64,000 nt of DNA, from assembly GCF_029210365.1 (NCBI RefSeq), contig NZ_JARGES010000020.1:297442-361441 (forward strand). The letters run 5' to 3'. Below are positions 61,243 through 64,000 of this stretch, piece by piece. The stretch comes from Mesorhizobium sp. YIM 152430 (GTDB lineage Bacteria; Pseudomonadota; Alphaproteobacteria; Rhizobiales; Rhizobiaceae). The position numbers and the translations under genes are program-made. The notes under the pieces were generated by a model. That model saw only the letters and a program-made list of their open reading frames with translations. It ran no database searches and was not told where the DNA came from. Positions within the stretch are counted from its first letter, which is position 1. The number at the start of each line of letters is the position of its first letter.

Positions 61243-62247
61243 TCAAAGAACGGAAAAACCCGTCGCGAACGGATCGTCCTCGGGGTCGATGAAGATCGTG
61301 TTCAGGCCCGTCATCCGCGCCCACCCGGCGATGGAGGGCACGATGGCGGGCTTCCCCGCCACCTTCGCCACGTCCTCGACGCGGCCATGGAACAGCGAGC
61401 CGATGATCGATTCATGCACGAAGTCCTCGCCCGTCTTCAGCCGGCCCTGCGCGTGAAGCTGCGCCATGCGCGCCGAGGTGCCGGTGCCGCAGGGCGAGCG
61501 GTCGATCGCCTTGTCGCCATAGAACACCGCATTGCGCGCATGGGCGTCCGGGTGCCGCGCCTTGCCGGTCCACTGGACATGGGTCAGCCGGTCGATGGTC
61601 TGGTTTTCGGGGTGAATGAAGGAATAGGCGGCGTTCAGCCTTTCCCGCAATTCCCGCGCCCAGGCGATCAGCCGGTCGGCCGGATAGTCCGCCATGTCGG
61701 AAAAATTCGCCTGCGGCTCGATGATGGCGTAGAAATTCCCGCCATAGGCGACATCCACCTTGAGCGGTCCGAGATCGGGACAGTCCACCGCCAGCCCCTC
61801 GGCATGGAGGAAGGAGGCCACATTGGTGATCCGCACCTCGCGCACCCGCCCCGCCTCCTCGCGATATTCGGCGACGACGAGCCCGGCCGGCGTGTCGAGT
61901 CGCAAGGTGCCGGGCACCTTCGGCCGCACCAGCCCCTGTTCGAGCGCGAAGGTCACGGTGCCGATCGTGCCGTGGCCGCACATCGGCAGGCAGCCGGTCG
62001 TCTCGATATAGAGGACGCCGATGTCGCAATCCTCCCGCGTCGGCGGGTAAAGGATCGTGCCGGACATCATGTCGTGGCCGCGCGGTTCGAACATCAGCCC
62101 GGTGCGCACCCAGTCATGTTCGGCGATGAACTGCGCCCGCCGCTCCATCATCGTCGCGCCGGAAAGCTGCGGCCCGCCGCCAGCCACCAGCCGCACCGGG
62201 TTCCCGCAGGTGTGTCCGTCGATGCAGAAGAAGGTCGAGCGCGCCAT
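61243..62247 (-). CDS. 4-hydroxyproline 2-epimerase (proline racemase family)
   Basis: 334 residues from ATG 62247, with GGAGAGA upstream; ATG 62268 is an unlikely longer start. The two catalytic cysteines of the proline racemase family are present: Cys90 in PMCGHGTIG and Cys253 in SPCGTGTSAR. Cys/Cys with this length fits trans-4-hydroxy-L-proline 2-epimerase, which makes cis-4-hydroxy-D-proline for catabolism; proline racemase is the alternative. No other hydroxyproline genes adjoin it, but a DadA-like oxidase is at 23.1-24.4 kb. It diverges from the gamma-glutamyltransferase gene across 81 bp. Confidence 0.88.
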   Translation of the reverse strand: MARSTFFCIDGHTCGNPVRLVAGGGPQLSGATMMERRAQFIAEHDWVRTGLMFEPRGHDMMSGTILYPPTREDCDIGVLYIETTGCLPMCGHGTIGTVTFALEQGLVRPKVPGTLRLDTPAGLVVAEYREEAGRVREVRITNVASFLHAEGLAVDCPDLGPLKVDVAYGGNFYAIIEPQANFSDMADYPADRLIAWARELRERLNAAYSFIHPENQTIDRLTHVQWTGKARHPDAHARNAVFYGDKAIDRSPCGTGTSARMAQLHAQGRLKTGEDFVHESIIGSLFHGRVEDVAKVAGKPAIVPSIAGWARMTGLNTIFIDPEDDPFATGFSVL

Positions 62248-62328
62248 TGATCTCTCCGAACTGAACATGCGAACTATCGCCCAACGGGCCGAACAGGATC
62301 ATGCGGCCGGAAACGGGAGAGAACAAGA

Positions 62329-63918
62329 ATGCGCAATTTCGACCTGCCCGGCCGCTCGGCCGTCTATGCCGACAACGGCATGGCCGCGACCTCGCACCCG
62401 CTTGCAACCCTGACCGCACTGTCGGTGCTGCGCGCGGGCGGCAATGCCGTCGATGCGGCCATCGCCGCCTGCGCGACCCTCTGCGTGGTCGAGCCGCACA
62501 TGACCGGCATCGGCGGCGACTGCTTCGTCATCCTGGCCGAGCCGGACGGCAAGATCCACGGCCTGAACGGCTCCGGCCGCGCGCCGATGGCGGCCGATCC
62601 CGAATGGTTCCGCGAAAAGGGGCTCAATGCGATGCCCGAGCACGGCGCGCTGCCGATCACCGTCCCCGGCGCCATCGATGCCTGGGAGAAGCTCGCGAAG
62701 CGCTTCGGCACCAAAGGCTTCGACGAACTCTTCGCGGACGCCATCCGCTATGGCGAGGACGGCTATGCCGTCCACGGCCGCGTCGCGCTCGACTGGCCGA
62801 AAGCCGTCGATCTTCTGGCGAAGGACGCCGGCGGCGCGAAGCACTATCTCGTCGACGGCAAGGCCCCTCAGGTCGGCGCGCGCCATTCGGCTCCAGCGCT
62901 CGCCGACACCTTCCGCGCCATTGCGAAGAACGGGTCGAAGGCCTTCTACCAGGGCGAGATCGGCGCGGAGATCGCATCGACGGTCAAGTCGCTCGGCGGT
63001 CTCCTGACCGAAGACGACCTCGCCGCCGTCTCCGCCGATTGGGTCGACACGATTTCGACGCGCTATGGCGACTACGACGTCCACGAGATCCCGCCGAACG
63101 GTCAGGGCATCACCGCCCTGATCCTCCTGCGCCTGATGGCGAAGCTCGGCACCGGCCGCCTCGCGCCCGATTCGGCCGACCGCGTCCACATGGAGATCGA
63201 GGCGGCGCGGCTCGCCTATTCGGTCCGCGACCACCTCGTCGCCGATCCGCAGACCATGACCGTCACGCCCGCCGAACTCCTGTCGGATGCCTATATCGAC
63301 GCGCTCGCCGCGCGCATCGACATCGCCCGCCGCAACGACGATGTCGCGCCCCCCGAGATGCCGTCCTCCGACACGGTCTACCTGACCGTCGTCGACCGCG
63401 ACCGCCGCGCGGTCTCCTTCATCAACTCGACCTATCACGGCTTCGGCTCCAAGGTCGTAACGGAAAAATCCGGCATCACCCTGCAAAATCGCGGGGCGGG
63501 CTTCTCGCTTGCCGCCGGACATCCCAATGAGATCGGTCCCGGCAAGCGGCCGATGCACACCATCATCCCGGCCATGGCGACGCGGGCCGGCAAGGCGGCG
63601 ATTTCCTTCGGCGTCATGGGCGGCGATTACCAGCCACTCGGCCACGCCCACCTTCTCTCCAACATCGCCGACCACGGCATGGACCCGCAGGAGGCGATCG
63701 ACGACGCTCGCATCTTCTGGGACGACACCGGCGCGGTGCTCAACGCCGAAACCGGCATAGGCCCCGACATCCGCGCCGACCTCGAACGCCGCGGCCACCG
63801 CGTCCAGGACGCCAAGGCCCCGCATGGCGGCGGCCAGGCGATCGTCATCGACGAAAAATCCGGCTTCCTCATCGGCGGCTCCGACCCCCGCAAGGACGGC
63901 TGCGCAATGGGCTGGTAA
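62329..63918 (+). CDS. gamma-glutamyltransferase family protein (cytoplasmic type)
   Basis: 529 residues. Ntn-hydrolase of the GGT family: AVDAAIAACATLCVVEPHMTGIGGD near the N-terminus, NGSGRAP, and the processing/nucleophile Thr349 in SSDTVYLTVVDRDRRAVSFINS. GYHGFG-like and NRGAGFSL substrate-loop motifs follow. Unlike E. coli GGT there is no signal peptide, so it is probably a cytoplasmic amidohydrolase of the YwrD-like branch; the substrate is not known. Last gene of the window; the stop is at 63916-63918. Confidence 0.9.
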   Translation: MRNFDLPGRSAVYADNGMAATSHPLATLTALSVLRAGGNAVDAAIAACATLCVVEPHMTGIGGDCFVILAEPDGKIHGLNGSGRAPMAADPEWFREKGLNAMPEHGALPITVPGAIDAWEKLAKRFGTKGFDELFADAIRYGEDGYAVHGRVALDWPKAVDLLAKDAGGAKHYLVDGKAPQVGARHSAPALADTFRAIAKNGSKAFYQGEIGAEIASTVKSLGGLLTEDDLAAVSADWVDTISTRYGDYDVHEIPPNGQGITALILLRLMAKLGTGRLAPDSADRVHMEIEAARLAYSVRDHLVADPQTMTVTPAELLSDAYIDALAARIDIARRNDDVAPPEMPSSDTVYLTVVDRDRRAVSFINSTYHGFGSKVVTEKSGITLQNRGAGFSLAAGHPNEIGPGKRPMHTIIPAMATRAGKAAISFGVMGGDYQPLGHAHLLSNIADHGMDPQEAIDDARIFWDDTGAVLNAETGIGPDIRADLERRGHRVQDAKAPHGGGQAIVIDEKSGFLIGGSDPRKDGCAMGW

Positions 63919-63975
63919 CCGCGCGATTGCTGCCCTCGACGCCAATTGTTTCTGCGAATTGACCCCCACCCTTTA

Positions 63976-63998
63976 TCCCTCCCCACAAGGGGGAGGGA
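63976..63998. repeat. G/C-rich intergenic palindrome at the window end
   Basis: TCCCTCCCC and GGGGAGGGA are inverted repeats around ACAAG, related to the palindrome at 39530-39552. The element continues past the window edge. Confidence 0.55.
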
Positions 63999-64000
63999 GG

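Noticed and set aside
1..64000. tRNA, rRNA, CRISPR, prophage, integrase or transposase genes
   Set aside because: None recognised by eye in either strand; a tRNAscan-SE/Infernal and ISfinder search would settle it.

Overview
The window is chromosomal DNA from a high-GC alphaproteobacterium, most likely of the order Hyphomicrobiales (Rhizobiales). The evidence is gene order and content: ruvC-ruvA-ruvB followed by ybgC-tolQ-tolR-tolA-tolB-pal-cpoB-tilS-ftsH, an RcdA/DUF1465 cell-cycle adaptor, perfect CtrA-type boxes, a GTTC-N7-GTTC-like SOS box, and an intergenic hairpin repeat of a type common in rhizobia. Genus cannot be assigned. I see no rRNA, tRNA, CRISPR array, prophage or insertion sequence.

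Layout. 0-7.1 kb (minus strand): a MotA-like/MotB-like channel pair in an operon with a flavoprotein dehydrogenase, then suhB, efp, a Sel1-repeat protein and a ThiE-like protein. 7.2-9.7 kb: a TauE/SafE permease and an acyl-CoA synthetase. 9.7-10.0 kb: the only gene-free stretch over 300 bp. It holds a strong small-RNA candidate and a perfect CtrA box in front of rcdA. 10.7-13.6 kb: the ruvCAB recombination genes, interrupted between ruvA and ruvB by a lower-GC VapB/VapC-type toxin-antitoxin pair with its own promoter/operator. 13.6-23.1 kb: the Tol-Pal envelope operon, tilS and ftsH. 23.1-28.3 kb: a DadA-like oxidase, a three-part TRAP transporter and a possible BASS-type transporter. 28.4-34.6 kb (minus strand): a ureohydrolase, a polyamine-type ABC transporter, a C-N hydrolase and a RidA-like protein, forming a catabolic unit for a guanidino/polyamine compound. 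34.8-39.5 kb: two LysR regulators, a class-I aminotransferase and mmsA. 39.8-44.5 kb: a small exported protein, rpmF, mtgA, an ispA-type prenyl synthase, a lytic transglycosylase and ispG. 44.7-46.5 kb: 3-hydroxybutyrate dehydrogenase translationally coupled to a patatin. 46.5-50.5 kb: a TetR regulator divergent from a molybdenum hydroxylase (iorA/iorB-like) with a diheme cytochrome c, sharing a 27-bp perfect palindrome. 50.7-55.0 kb: an RND efflux adaptor and pump. 55.1-64.0 kb: a DUF3309 miniprotein, an MFS carrier, an SH3 envelope protein with a perfect CtrA box, pyruvate carboxylase, a hydroxyproline-2-epimerase-type enzyme and a gamma-glutamyltransferase family protein.

How the parts relate. 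Much of the window is envelope and cell-cycle housekeeping (Tol-Pal, MtgA, lytic transglycosylase, SH3 protein, RcdA, FtsH). Two of these genes, rcdA and the SH3 protein, carry perfect CtrA boxes about 135 nt upstream of their starts. Interspersed catabolic cassettes each bring their own transporter or regulator. The most unusual items are the toxin-antitoxin pair nested in ruvCAB (with a Gly at the position of the usual fourth catalytic Asp of the toxin), the three-hairpin sRNA candidate, and a three-copy hairpin repeat placed just after stop codons whose stems vary in a compensatory way.
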